Shown here piece by piece: positions 53,041 to 64,000 of a stretch of 64,000 bases of DNA (its first letter is position 1; the number at the start of each line of letters is the position of its first letter). The notes beneath the pieces were generated by a model that was given only the letters and a program-made list of their open reading frames with translations, had not been told where the DNA came from and ran no database searches. Origin of the DNA: Lycocorax pyrrhopterus obiensis (lineage: Eukaryota; Chordata; Aves; Passeriformes; Paradisaeidae); assembly GCA_014706295.1 (NCBI GenBank), contig JACSVZ010000007.1:54946975-55010974 (forward strand), written 5' to 3'. A program made the translations under genes and the position numbers.

Positions 53041-56000
53041 TAAACTTAATGCCAGTCTACATGAAAGTGTCAGAAAAAGGCCACATGAATTAGGATAAAT
53101 TACAGAATCATGGTTTAAACCAGGATACAGATGTTGGCATAGACAGGAGTTACACTGGCCTTGGAAAGTCGCTAGCATGTTTTTCAAGGACCAGATTAAC
53201 ACGGAGCAGGGTTTGTCTGCCTCATAGAAAGGGATAGAACTGAACAGAAAAATAATAACCCACCATCAGTGTATAGTTTGATTTGGAGTTTCCTTTCTGT
53301 AGAAGAACTTTGAGAAAAACAGACGAAACTCCAAAGAGGTTAATAAATGGAAAGAAACCTGAGGCAAAGATGGTATGTCTGAGAAACATATTAATCTTCC
53401 AAAGGAGTGTTGAGGGAAGAGGCAAGCTCTGAGCTGATCTGGTGAATCTGTAGGAAGATAAATTGCTCTTTTCTTAGTCACTGAGCTACATGGGTAGGTG
53501 TATTTGTCATCTCTGTCTGATGCTCCTATATTTAGCTTTCACTCAAGCTCCAGGAGTGTCTGTCTAATCTGCCAGATCTATGACTTAAATCCCTTGGGGT
53601 AACAGAGGTGGTTGCTCCCTCTGCTGAGAGAGCTCTTCCATCTTGTAAGACAAGGACAGGACCTTCCCAGACATCCCCCTTTCAAGGGAGGGGACTCAGC
53701 CCCTTCACATCCCCATGAGTGATGGGGAAGTCCTGGCAGATATTTCTTGGCACAGGGATGAGTTTGTGGATGTTTCTTGATCCCAGGGCAAGGGGGCAGA
53801 GAGCTGAGCTTGGGTGCTGGTGCTCACTGCTGGTTTTGCCATCGGACTGGTGAGAGGGCAGTGGGTTGAGGTGAGCTGGGCAGGAGTGAGCTGCACACAC
53901 CATGAGCCTTCCTGAGGGGTCGTGGCCTTCACTCCTTCACCCCAGAAATTCCCTCCCTCACAGTGGGCCACCCTGAGGAAAGAGCAGTGGGGTTGCCACT
54001 TGGTTCAGGGGAAGGAGGGAGGTGAAATGTGTGGTTGAAATGCTGGCATTCATTTCCTCCTGTGCTCCAAAAAGTGCAGAGGCTGCTCTTTGCTCTGAAA
54101 AACTGCAGTCAAAACTTCTTCACTCATGGTTAGATGAGTTCATGACTTTTTCATGTCGTGCTTATGAAACTTGTCTTCTCTCTGTGCCAGTCAGAGTGGT
54201 GAGCCCCAGGTGCTCCACAAACACACCACTGTGATGGTTTTCTTTTCCCCTCCTGTATTTGTTCTTCATGCCATGTGGAGAACCGTGGAGGGGTTTTAAA
54301 TATTTCACTTCTCTCATTTTGTTTTCTTCCTAAACAGAGCATAAAACACCCAGGGGTACCTTTCTCCCTGGATACGTGTACTTGAAAAAGGAATGGTACA
54401 GCTCTTGGCAGTATTTCAACATCTACAAAGCTCTTTGTTCTCTTTTTGGTCTGTTAGTAGCAAAAATCTAGAGTGCATAACCAGGAAATGAACAGCACAG
54501 AGGATGCATATGTGTCTCTGGGGTTTTCTTGGTCTATCTTTAATAAGGGCAGAAAGGCCACTATTAAAAGACAGGAAAGTAGGTAAGATTTTACTAAAAT
54601 TCTTGATACAGACAGTATCTTCCATAGCACATATTTGTAGAGGTCACAGAACATAGCTGCAGGGACTTACTCACTAGTTTAAGATGTTAGCTGTCTTGAA
54701 CTAGTTTTACTTGGTCTTGACAGCAGTTGTGCAAACAGCCTCCTCTTGCCCAATTGCCAGGTAAGATAGGAATTGAACAGGCACACTTTACATCTGATTA
54801 TTTTACATGTTCTCTAAGGAATAGATGTTGCTTGAATTTTATTTATAAATGAGAAGGAGGTAGAAAATACACTGGGAAAAGCACAAAGTGATTGCTGCTG
54901 ATGGCAATTCCTAAAATTGGAATAGTTACTGAAGCTAATACATTTGTAGAGCTGCTCCGTAGGATGTCAGTGCTGCAGGATGAGGAATCTACACAGGGGA
55001 AGCACAGTCCGTGATAACTTGGGAGCTTCCAGAGCATATGCAGTGCTTCTGAAAGGAATATTTCACACTTCCCAAATGGATGCTTTCAGCTGAAGGACAG
55101 GAACAACAGCAAAACAATCCATCTAGAGATGGATGTACTGTAACTAACTGTTGTAAACCTTCGTACCACAGACTGAAATCAGAATGGAGAGGACTTCTTG
55201 TATACTTCCTCTCTGCATATGTGTGAGAAAGCATTCCCTGATGTTACTATCTCTATTTTCATATTAAAATGCAAATTTTTGTCTTTATTTTACTGCTGCC
55301 AGTTTTCAAGTTGCTCTTTTTCAATTTATTTGAACTGAGACAGTTTTTAATCTTTTTCTGCTGTTTCTCTGCTATAACAATAGTCTCATGTGATTGCTTG
55401 ACAACTCTAAATCCCGTTACATCTAATTTACATCTTTTAGAATGGTTTCACACAGCTCCTGTATTTATCTCCTGCTAAGTACTGACACACAGTCAACTTG
55501 AGCTGGCTCCCTTTTGAAATAAGCTTTCCCAGGTCAGGATCATTTCAATAACTAGTTTTAATATAATCTGAGGTAGTTTTTGTCTGAAGTAAATGAAATA
55601 GCTACCACCAACTTTCCTGAAACATAGGGAGATTATAATTTAGGGCCACATTATCTGTTCTAAGAAGCAGTTAAATGTCTATAGTTTGCAATAAAATATT
55701 TTTATTACATAATTTTGTTCTTTATAGTCTCTCTAAACACAAGAAGGATTATCTCTGCAATCCCAGAATATGCATCACTGCTTGATTCATTTAATGTGAC
55801 AGTAGAAGACTTGGCCAGAATAGCCAAGTATTCTGAGGTATTGGACATGGTCTTCAGTTCTCTTGTTCTCTTTTATTTAGTGCTGGAGATTAAAAGGAGA
55901 TATGTTGTATATTTTATACATTTTATACATTATTATAGCTTTTTGTGGATTAGTGATTTATGGAATTGGAATAAAAAGGGACCTTTGGGCTGGAGAGGCT

Positions 56001-57300
56001 GTTGGCACTAGCAGGCATTTGCAGGAAAATGCTCTTTGACTTGTTTGGTTCTCTCAGAGATACTCAAAGAATGTTAGAGGCTGAGGGAAATCTGTCTAGG
56101 GCTACACTACAAAGGTGGCTGCCATGTGGTTTTCTACCATTTGGTGTCAGGAGAAATTCACCTGAGGCAGGAACTTCTGTGATTCAAGCAAGGGTGGGTC
56201 AGTGTACATGAATCTGGACCATGTGGTCCAGGTTCCAGTGTTAAATGACAGAAGAATAAGATCACAGCAAGGGCTCTGGTCTGTTATGTATGCAGCTCTG
56301 AATTGGGTCAGTGGCTAGTAAAATAGCAATAAATAAAAAATAAAATTTTAATTCCAACTAGACACACCCAATATTAAGGGCTGTAGCAAGCACCCTACAG
56401 TTGCAGTTAAGCATAATTTCTAAAAGCTCAAGGCAATCTAGAACCCAGCTAGTTTTTAAAGTACAATACTTGAAGGGCTCCTGTGAAAAGCAGGGTGGTT
56501 CTTTCTAACCCTCAACAAAATAAGCAATTGTGAACTTCTGCAGAACTCCTGGTTGCACATTTAAGGTTGTACATGATGCTGTGTAAGGCTCTGATGCTGT
56601 TGGGATACTGTGAGCAGCTCAGAATCCAGGTTGTGTTAATTGGCACTTGAATGATTTGTGTCTCCCTCACTGAACGTTTCAGTAGGTCTTACTCCTCAGA
56701 AAGGTAGGAGAGAACCTGGATTTAGCAATTCTGCATTTATTGCATTTCATAGGAAGGCTCTTAATCCCTTGGATGTAGCAAAGAAGCCACATTTGACAAT
56801 GCACCCCTTCTGTTCCAGAGAATTTCTGACATATAAGGTTGAAAAATTACATTGTAAACAAGAAAGAAGATCTTAGAGCAACAAAGCAACTTTCTGCCCA
56901 CTCCCAGTTTGTAATGACTTGGTGTGATGGCTGTCATATTGTTCTAATAATTGTTATTGTAACTTAAGCTCAGCCAGTATATTGAGTTATTTAGGCTGGC
57001 ATTTTGACTGAGTTCAAACAGAATTGATGAGCTAAGAAACTCATGAACCAGCATAATGAACACTACATAGGGAAAAATAAACAGTGTGATTAAGACAGCT
57101 ATGAATAGAAGAAATGAAACACTGCCTCCCAGTCTGTTCCTTGGAAGTGATTTCCCCAGAGCAGGAAGGAAGAATATCAGCAAGGTGAGATCACTGCGCC
57201 CAAGGGCACAGCAGCCAGGCATTTTTGGAGTTGATGAGTGAAGCATGAGATAAGCAAGCTGCAGAACCAAGGAAACAAGCCAGAGGCTACAGCATCTTTA
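53041..57300. other. Intergenic stretch between the inverted-repeat arms, first part
   Basis: No recognised gene on either strand. One exon-like segment (55728-55837) is listed separately. The stretch 53540-54000 is richer in GC but unclassified. Confidence 0.55.
55728..55837 (+). other. Unassigned exon-like open segment
   Basis: A 110-base segment between a strong acceptor (TTTTGTTCTTTATAG) and an acceptable donor (GAG|GTATTG). Only one of the three frames is open, encoding 36 residues after a split codon and including AIPEYASLLDSFNVTVEDL. The residue mix looks protein-like, but I know no match and see no partner exon. It may be chance. Confidence 0.3.
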
Positions 57301-57302
57301 TT

Positions 57303-57318
57303 GGGGGGGGGGGGGGGG
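57303..57318 (+). repeat. 16-base poly-G run
   Basis: Sixteen guanines follow CTTTATT. Long G runs are often mis-sized in assemblies, so the true length is uncertain. Confidence 0.9.
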
Positions 57319-59149
57319 CTAAAACAACCCAAAAAATCATCCAGGCAGGGTCAGCAGAATCGGACCAGTGACGTAGATCTCAGTGGATGAAAACACTCCT
57401 GTGGAGAGCAGTGTCTTCTCCAAGCCACCTCAGTGCAGGTAGGTTTGCTAGTGCAGCTTGGCCAACAGACTGCTATGAAAAATCTAAGAAAGATATTTCT
57501 GGCCTGCTGTTCAAAATCTATGACAAGTTTCACACATCCAGACCTTCCTCTTGTGCCACAAGTACTCCAGGTGGACTGTTTTGACCTCATCAGTCTGCAG
57601 GTTTCTGTCCTCCACCTTCACCTCCTGCTGATGGGCTGGTGTGTGGGTCACAGCAATCTCGTGTCCTCCCTGAGGCTGATTACAGCATGTGCTTTATTAA
57701 CTCAAACTCCTGGCACTTACTCCCTTTTCCTACTTGTATGTCACGATGGGTTTTATAAATTCTGTTTAATTTCCTAAAGCCTTAAAAAGCATTCCAGGTT
57801 TATCTTGCCTGCAATCTCTGTGAGGCCTGAGGCTCGCTGCACTTCAGTGCTCCTGTACCTTGCCTGCCTTCTTCCAGTGGTATTTTCCCTCTCGATGCCA
57901 GATCACTTCTCTTACTTTGCCTAAGGCCATTTTCAGCCTGCCCTTGCCAGTGCCTACAGCCTGGTGCCAGACTGTGCTCCTGAGCACCAGGTGCAGGATC
58001 TGTTGCCGGCTCACACCCCAGAGGTGAAGGAGAGGTAACTGCAGAAATTTCTCCTTACTGAGAAGGAGAAATTCTCACTTCACTGCTGCTCTTGGTTTGC
58101 CAGGTCTGTGGAGTGGCATGTTTTGTGTCACAGGTAGTTTTTCTGGAGCTACAATTCCAAGGCTGAGACGGGATCATTTCTTGGTCAAATGATCTTCCCA
58201 GTGCCTCCCCAGCCAACAGAGCCAGCTTTGAGATGCAATTTCCCTGTTCCCAGAATGGTCATCAGGGCTGCACAGAGCCCAACCCTCACCTTTCTGGCAG
58301 AACTAAAAAAAGGCAAGGATTAACAATCTGAAGCCTGAAGAAAACCAGGGGTGGCCAGCCTCTCTTGCAAAGTGGTCCACCTCCTAATTCTGCTACCACT
58401 TAACGCTATATCAGGATTTGTCTCAGCATTTGCACTAGTGTTTTAGCAACTGAGTGTTTCTATGAGACTTGACACCTATGGCAGACATGCAATTCCAATG
58501 GATTCACCATCTTTTAACATGAAAATACCTCCATGCCACTGTCAGCTCAGTGGGCCCTCTGCTGGACAGAGAAGTTTTGGTCCCATCCACCCCTCAAAGA
58601 AAGGGGAGTTAAACTTGTACAGCCCAGTGTAAAAGTTTAACAGCATCTGCTTCCCATCCTCGTGTCCCTTGTCACAGTAATCCGTGACTCATGGGGCTGC
58701 AGGCTGAGAACTGATGGCACAGCATGAACTCTGACCTGGGTATTCTCTGTCAGCAGATCAAACACAGAAGAACTAAAAAAAAACCCCAAATCCAACAAAA
58801 ACCTAAGTACTTTTTTAGCTCATGGTCAACTATTGTGAATGCTGGATGTGCACCATGCCTCTCAGGAAACTCTGATTGTTATTATATTATTATTAACCAC
58901 TAATTACTAAACTAATTCATTGAGACTAGATGCCTGTCTTCTAGATAACTGAATTCGGTAAGAAGATTAATCTTACCTCTGAGGTATATTAATCAACATG
59001 TAACTGCCAAAAAAAAAAAAGTTTACAAATTAGTCATTTAGTTGAGTATTTCAAGTAGAATGTTGCTTGGGTATTTTTCCAGTCCAAAGACCTAATATCT
59101 TGATTAGATATTAACACTGCTCTCTCCTCACCACTGAACCAGTTGTGTA
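57319..59149. other. Intergenic stretch, second part
   Basis: Moderately GC-rich to about 58700, then AT-rich. No gene or classified repeat was seen. A hairpin with an 11-bp stem (AATTTCTCCTT and AAGGAGAAATT) lies at 58046-58073. Confidence 0.55.
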
Positions 59150-60000
59150 GTCAGAGAGGGCTGTCAGGTTGATCAAGTGTGATAAATACGTGGTGACTAC
59201 TCCTAACTACCTGTTTGACCTTCATATGTCTGGAAGTAGCTTCCAGATCTATTTGCTCCACCACTTTTCCAGGAATTGAGGTGAGGCTGACCAGTCTCTA
59301 GTTTCCCATCTCCTCTTCCTTCTCACCATTCTTGAAGTTAGAAGTGACATTTGCTTTCTTCCACTCCTCAAGAACCTTCCCCTGATTGCCATGACCTTTC
59401 AAAGGTTATCACATGTCCTCAAATGGCATCAACCAGTTCCCTCAGCTCTTGAGAGTGCAGCCCATCAGGTTCCAGGGACTTGTCAGGGTCTGGTTTATTT
59501 AAATATTCTCTAAACTGATCCTTCTCCAGTGACAGGAAGTCTTCCTTGCCCTGCATCTTACAATGGCCTCAGGTGCCTGGGATTCCTAAAAGCAGACACA
59601 ACCAGTGAAGACTGAGAAAAAGGTGGCATTGTCAGCTTTCCCATGTCCTCTGTCACCAAGTGCCCTGCCAGTCACCAGTGGGCCCACCTTTTCCCTAGTC
59701 ACCTTTTGGCTGCTTATTTACCTTAGAAACCTTTCTTGTTGAACCCTCATATCCCTCTGTAAATTCAATTTCAGGTGGGCCTTGCCTTTCATAACAACAT
59801 ACCTGCATATTCTGACAGTATCTCTACATTCCTCCTGGGACACCTGTCCCTTCTCCCACCTCTTGAACACTTTTTATGCTTAATTCTTACCGGGAATTCC
59901 TTGTTCATCCATGCAGGCCTGCTTCTACCTCTGCTTAGTGTCTTCCTTGTTGGAATGGACAGTTCTTGAGATTAGAGAAGGTGATCCTGAAGAATGGGTC
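59150..60000 (-). mobile_element. CR1 LINE fragment, antisense, 5'/early part
   Basis: It follows the antisense of a bird CR1 upstream region as remembered: 'gaggctgaccagtct', 'gtgacatttgctttcttcca', 'gcccatcaggttccaggga', 'agtgaagactgagaaaaagg', 'ttttccctagtcacctttt' and 'tccttgttcatccatgcagg'. It is diverged, with many indels and no open frame. It is far from the CR1 3' end, so it is an internal piece of an old copy. Confidence 0.85.
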
Positions 60001-60167
60001 AAAAATGTATGGAGATTCCTTAAGAGCATCATTATTTTTGATGGATGATCTAGCTAGGCAGTCACCTCAACTGTTGTGAATTAACATAAATAAAGGTTCA
60101 CCAGAGCTCCCGGAATGCCTGCAGGAACACTATTTGCTTGACTTGATTTTGAGACAGCAGTTAGCTG

Positions 60168-60461
60168 GTGTGTACTGAAATCCCGCTATTGGTCACACAC
60201 AACAGTGTTTTCCTCTCTCAACATCAAACAAACTCCACAAATCTTGGTTTTAGAGAAGACGGTTTCACCTTTCGTTACCAAGCTGCAGCTTTTCTGTATT
60301 CTCTCCGAGACAGTTCTGTTCACTTGGGCCATCGTCTGTGTGACTCTTTAAGAGCCCTTTGTCTCACCCAGTTCTCACTCTGGGCACGTCAGAGTTCTGC
60401 AGCAGGAGGTGGTCACTGTAAATAAACCTGAGACACCTGACCTTGGGTCGAGCAAGGCAGA
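60168..60461 (+). other. LTR-like sequence next to the right inverted-repeat arm
   Basis: Sequence beginning TGTGTACTGAAATCCCGC, with AATAAA at 60421-60426 and downstream GACACCTGACCTTGGGTCG, has the layout of a retroviral promoter/R/U5 region. The resemblance is by layout only; no primer-binding site or coding region is seen. Confidence 0.3.
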
Positions 60462-61040
60462 GCTTGTTGGGACTGCACTTCTTGTGGCCCATAATGTTAC
60501 CATCCTTTTATTACTCAAATTCCATCTCTGGCCTTCCTTTTCCTGGTAACTCAATTTTCTCTTTGCACTGTAAACAAAAGCTCTTGTAAAATCCGTGGGC
60601 AAGCTTTCGGAACAGGTAGCTCAGGTGCCAACAGCAGCACAACTGTGCTAGGAAAGGTCAAAGCAATGGAGAGGACATACATGCACTCACCTGTACCTCC
60701 TACAACTCCATACAGCTAAAAGAGGACAGTCCTGTTTTCTCTGGAAATGGATTGCTTCACACTGACATCCACTCTCACCTTGATTTCCCCTCCCTGCAGA
60801 GAGCACAGCTGCCATGGTGCAAGTGGCCACAGGCTCAGCAGGACTCAGTTGGGTTCATTCAAACCACCCTAATCCCTACACACACACACACTTTCTGGGG
60901 AAGGAATGGTGAAATTTCCAACTGTGTTACACCCTTTTCCCCTTTTGCTATTCATCCTAACTGTGATTCTCCTGAAAGAACAGAGCAAGTGCTGTGCAGC
61001 ACTGTCAAGAAGCAGTAGAGGAACCAGGGGTGACTTTTCC
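60462..61040. repeat. Right arm of the ~580-bp inverted repeat
   Basis: Reverse complement of 52454-53040. Similarity begins at TGTTGGGACTGCACTT (about 60464) and ends at GGTGACTTTTC (about 61039). Sequence beyond each end does not match. On the plus strand it begins with TG, as LTRs do, but no CA end or target-site duplication was found. Confidence 0.93.
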
Positions 61041-63639
61041 TTCATCTTTTGGCAACCTCTGTGCACTGGGGGTATCAGCTGGCACAGCTCACAGACGCAG
61101 GGTGTAGGTCACTGGCACTTTGAAAAGAAGGAAAGATGGAGGCTGAATTTTGGAAGGAGTCTGGGCACTCCAGGCACCACCTGCCTTGGAACAATCTCTC
61201 TCTCCTGAGACCCACAGCAGATTCATTTCTGTTCCCCAGCTCCTCTTTCAGCCTCATCCAACGTGCTTCGTGGGTGGCCCTTAGTGATGCAGAAGGCCCT
61301 AAGAAGAACCTTGAAGCTTTGCTACATGGTCAGTCTCTGCCCAATCCTCACCTTCCTCTGCCCTTCACCTGTTTCAAGCACCAGCTCAGGAACAAAGTGA
61401 TACTTTCATGCTGCTTTCTTTGTTTTTCATCATTTTCTGTGTCTTCAACACTCCTCCGTGTTCAAACATTATCTTCTGCCACCATCTACCCACTGCACAA
61501 CCAAAACCATTCCAGCTCCCAAAACCCCTCCCAGGTAGATGGGAGATTCCCTCCCATCTTGACATGTGTGCATGATTCATCTTGCTTAAAGCAGAATTAT
61601 TCTACCTGCAACAGGCAGAGAAAAAGAGGGAACATGTTTTCTTCTGGCTTGCTCCTTTCCTTTCTTGCTGCTTTCTCTTTCCACTGTTCTAGACAATGAC
61701 ACTCTGGATTGTTTAAAGTAGGCCTAAGCTCATTCAGCAGATTTGGAAAGTCCATTGCCTTCATGAATACCAGTTAAATACATCAGAATTTTAAGAGCAG
61801 AAAAGGTTTTTCTGATAGTATTGGGTGAACTGGATACCATAAATGAGAGAATGCACTGACAGTCTGGAACACACATTACAGGTGTGGGACCAGAGTTCCC
61901 TTTTGCATTATGGACAAACCCCCACAAATTTACAGGAAATAAATTCAGAAGCATGGCTTGAGATCTGTTGGACTATTAAGTCATGCCAGTCCTTGACATG
62001 CTCTTAGCTTCTGGAGACATCAGCCCTTCTCATTTTTAAAATCCAATTTCCCTCATTAAAGGCACACATCTCTCAGGTAAGAGATAACAGGTGGCTTAAT
62101 CCTTGTCTGTACATGCTTTTGCGAAAGCCTCTCTATCCCAGCTTCTTGGTAAAGTCTTTCCCCCTCCCTTTTTTTTTATAACAGCATTCTGCATTGTTCA
62201 TATGTTGGGATACAGAATTCTGAATTACATTCCTGGATTAGAGAAGTGATCTCAGGTAAATTGCACAGATATCTAGGAGGGACTCATTGCTCAAACAGTA
62301 GTGTGCAGGGCAGAGAATAAAGTGGTACAATTTGCAGAGAAGCCATCAACAGAATTCACAAGAAATAAGAGATGTCTTAAAAGAGATTTTCTGGACATGG
62401 CTGAAGAGCAAAGTGGCATTCAATAGCAGAAAGTGGTTATTTAATATTCTGTATCTAATAGCATCCTATATGTTAGAAGGAATACAATGGCATTCACTAG
62501 CTGGAAGGAGTTTCTGCCATCACAGCAATTACTACTTAATCTGTCCATCAATACCTATGAAATCATACTTTTAAGTGTTGTGAAGAGTAACCACGTCTCT
62601 TTGATAATGTTTGACTGACACCACCCATTTAATTTATCTAAGCCTGTGAGCAGCCAAGATATATTAATTACTTTTAGTTACCATTTCGAAGCTGACAAAG
62701 TAGAAAGGTCTATCTTCATATTATCCTTGTCCTGACCTATTCTGACTCCTAAGTCCTTAGCTGGTGTGCTGTTCCTGTTTTTCCTTAATTGATAAAGTGT
62801 GTTATAGGTGGGAAAGCTGAAATGTCAAGACTAAGGTGATAGAACTCATTACATTTTGTAAAGGACATTTAAAGCTAGTCAAGTATGGAGCAACAGCTCA
62901 GGCCAAAGGCAGATGTGGTGCTACCCCACTGTGGAATGCAATCCAGCTAACTTCTAAAAAAGAAAAATGTAGGGTTGTTTCATTTATTTTTCCTTTTACA
63001 AGATGTATTAAATCTTTTACACACATTAGATCTTGGGAGTTTGCATAAATAATTTTTGAGTGTAAACCAGAAAAAAAAGCACCTTGTAAGGTGCACAAAA
63101 CAAGGAAAATAACTTTACAATTTTTTTTTTTGCCAGAAACATTTTCAAAAGCTGATTATTCTGTGAAAGAAAGTGTTGAATTTCTGACCAACTCTAGTAA
63201 CCCTGCTCAAATGGAACTTCAGTTTTGTTCTTTCTGGAGAGAGTCCCGCAGAACCTAAAATGACCTTTCTGTAGCATTTGAAACTCTTCATCACATTCTT
63301 TTCATGTGATCTTGATTAAATTTTTTACTCTTGAGTAGCACAGGGAAAAGAGTACAATGATTAAAGATGCTTTGAGATCTGTGCTAGAAATATATGAAGG
63401 AAGTGGAATGTGTTTCTTTGATACATAACAAGAATTAGACGCAATTTTTTCTTTCTTTTGAAAAAAGTGTTTCCTTGCAGCAGACACACAATATTTGTTT
63501 ATTTAGAAAATTTTGTTGTTGACGTGTCAATACACACAGTGTACTCCAGCAGCTGGAGTTACTACACAGTTTGTTTCTGCCTTCAGACACTGCTGGGTTT
63601 TGTTCAATAGCCTACAGTATAGATAAAAAAAAGTTAAGT
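61041..63639. other. Intergenic stretch after the inverted repeat
   Basis: The segment 61136-61699 is open for 187 codons, but the translation is Ser/Leu/Pro-rich low-complexity sequence with no family features. The rest is unique AT-rich DNA. Confidence 0.55.
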
Positions 63640-63870
63640 AGCAGCTGTGCAAAAAGGGCTTGGGGGTCCTATGGACAAGTCATGTATGAGGCAGCAAAGG
63701 GTCCTTGCAGCGATGAAAGCGAAGGCTAGGCTGCACCAGCAGGACAATTACAGCCAGCAGACACAGGGGAATGATTACTGCCCTCTACTTGGCACTCGTG
63801 AGACCACATCTGGAATTCTGTACCACGTTTTGGGCCACTAAGAGAGAGATTGACAACCTGGGGGAAGAAC
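63640..63870 (+). mobile_element. CR1 LINE fragment, sense, RT 3' part
   Basis: 'gcagcaaagggtccttgcagc', 'cagcagacacaggggaatgatta', 'ccctctacttggcactcgtgagacc' and 'ttttgggccac' follow the CR1 segment just upstream of the 3' end. The copy is short, broken and unable to make a protein. Confidence 0.85.
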
Positions 63871-64000
63871 ATAAAATTTATTTCTGTTGGAGTACTAAGA
63901 CATAGAAATTAGAAGTAAAAGAAATTGCTTGGGCTATCCCACAATCCCTATTTTTACCTTGAAATTGAGTTACATTTCATTTAGAAGGTGCAGCGCAGGG

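Noticed and set aside
52454..61040. Terminal inverted repeats of one large DNA transposon
   Set aside because: No transposase-like frame lies between the arms, no target-site duplication was seen outside them, and the interior contains unrelated CR1 sequence.
61136..61699. 187-codon open frame, the longest in the window
   Set aside because: The translation is Ser/Leu/Pro-rich with no domain or signal, overlaps an open antisense frame, and lies beside repeat-derived DNA. No promoter or splice context supports it.
50951..64000. Expected neighbours RD3L and ASPG
   Set aside because: In mammals these genes lie near TDRD9. I looked on both strands for RD3L-like (GVDYNWL) and asparaginase-like (TGGTIG) segments and saw none. 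They may lie beyond the window.

Overview
This is a stretch of bird nuclear DNA. It is AT-rich, and its genes are broken into small exons by GT-AG introns. Three pieces of CR1 LINE are recognisable. One keeps the avian-type 3' end with the motif ATTCCTATGATTCT. There is also a fragment resembling a common avian endogenous-retrovirus-type repeat. No operons, ribosome binding sites or CRISPR arrays are expected or seen. I cannot name the species; a passerine is a guess only.

One protein-coding gene fills most of the window, on the plus strand from 5943 to 50196: TDRD9, the germline DEAH-box RNA helicase with a Tudor domain. I placed 34 coding exons by reading splice sites and translating each one. 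They keep a single open frame from the first exon to a TAA stop and total 3791 bases. One more base comes from the exon upstream of the window, giving 1263 residues. From memory the human protein is about 1380 residues, so about the first 120 residues lie upstream of the window or in an exon I could not find in the first 5.9 kb. The order is: short N-terminal linker (exon W1), helicase lobe 1 (W2-W5), linker (W6), helicase lobe 2 (W7-W12), winged-helix/HA2 region (W13-W18), OB-fold region (W19-W22), Tudor domain (W23-W27), and the C-terminal TDRD9/spindle-E region (W28-W34). Three AATAAA signals between 50862 and 50925 probably end the transcript. The gene looks functional: every splice junction is phase-consistent and there is no internal stop.

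The introns hold mostly unique sequence. The exceptions are an endogenous-retrovirus-like fragment (about 24937-25470), a sense CR1 3' end (about 30120-30755) and simple tracts. The 13 kb after TDRD9 (50950-64000) contains no gene I can recognise. Its main feature is an inverted repeat of about 580 bp (52454-53040 and 60462-61040) that is about 97 percent identical by eye, with about 7.4 kb between the arms. The same region has an antisense CR1 fragment (about 59150-60000), a sense CR1 fragment (about 63640-63870), a 16-base poly-G run, a perfect 27-bp palindrome and one unassigned exon-like open segment.

TDRD9 belongs to the piRNA pathway, which silences transposons in germ cells. The transposon fragments inside and beside it are ordinary avian genome content and are not evidence of a piRNA cluster.
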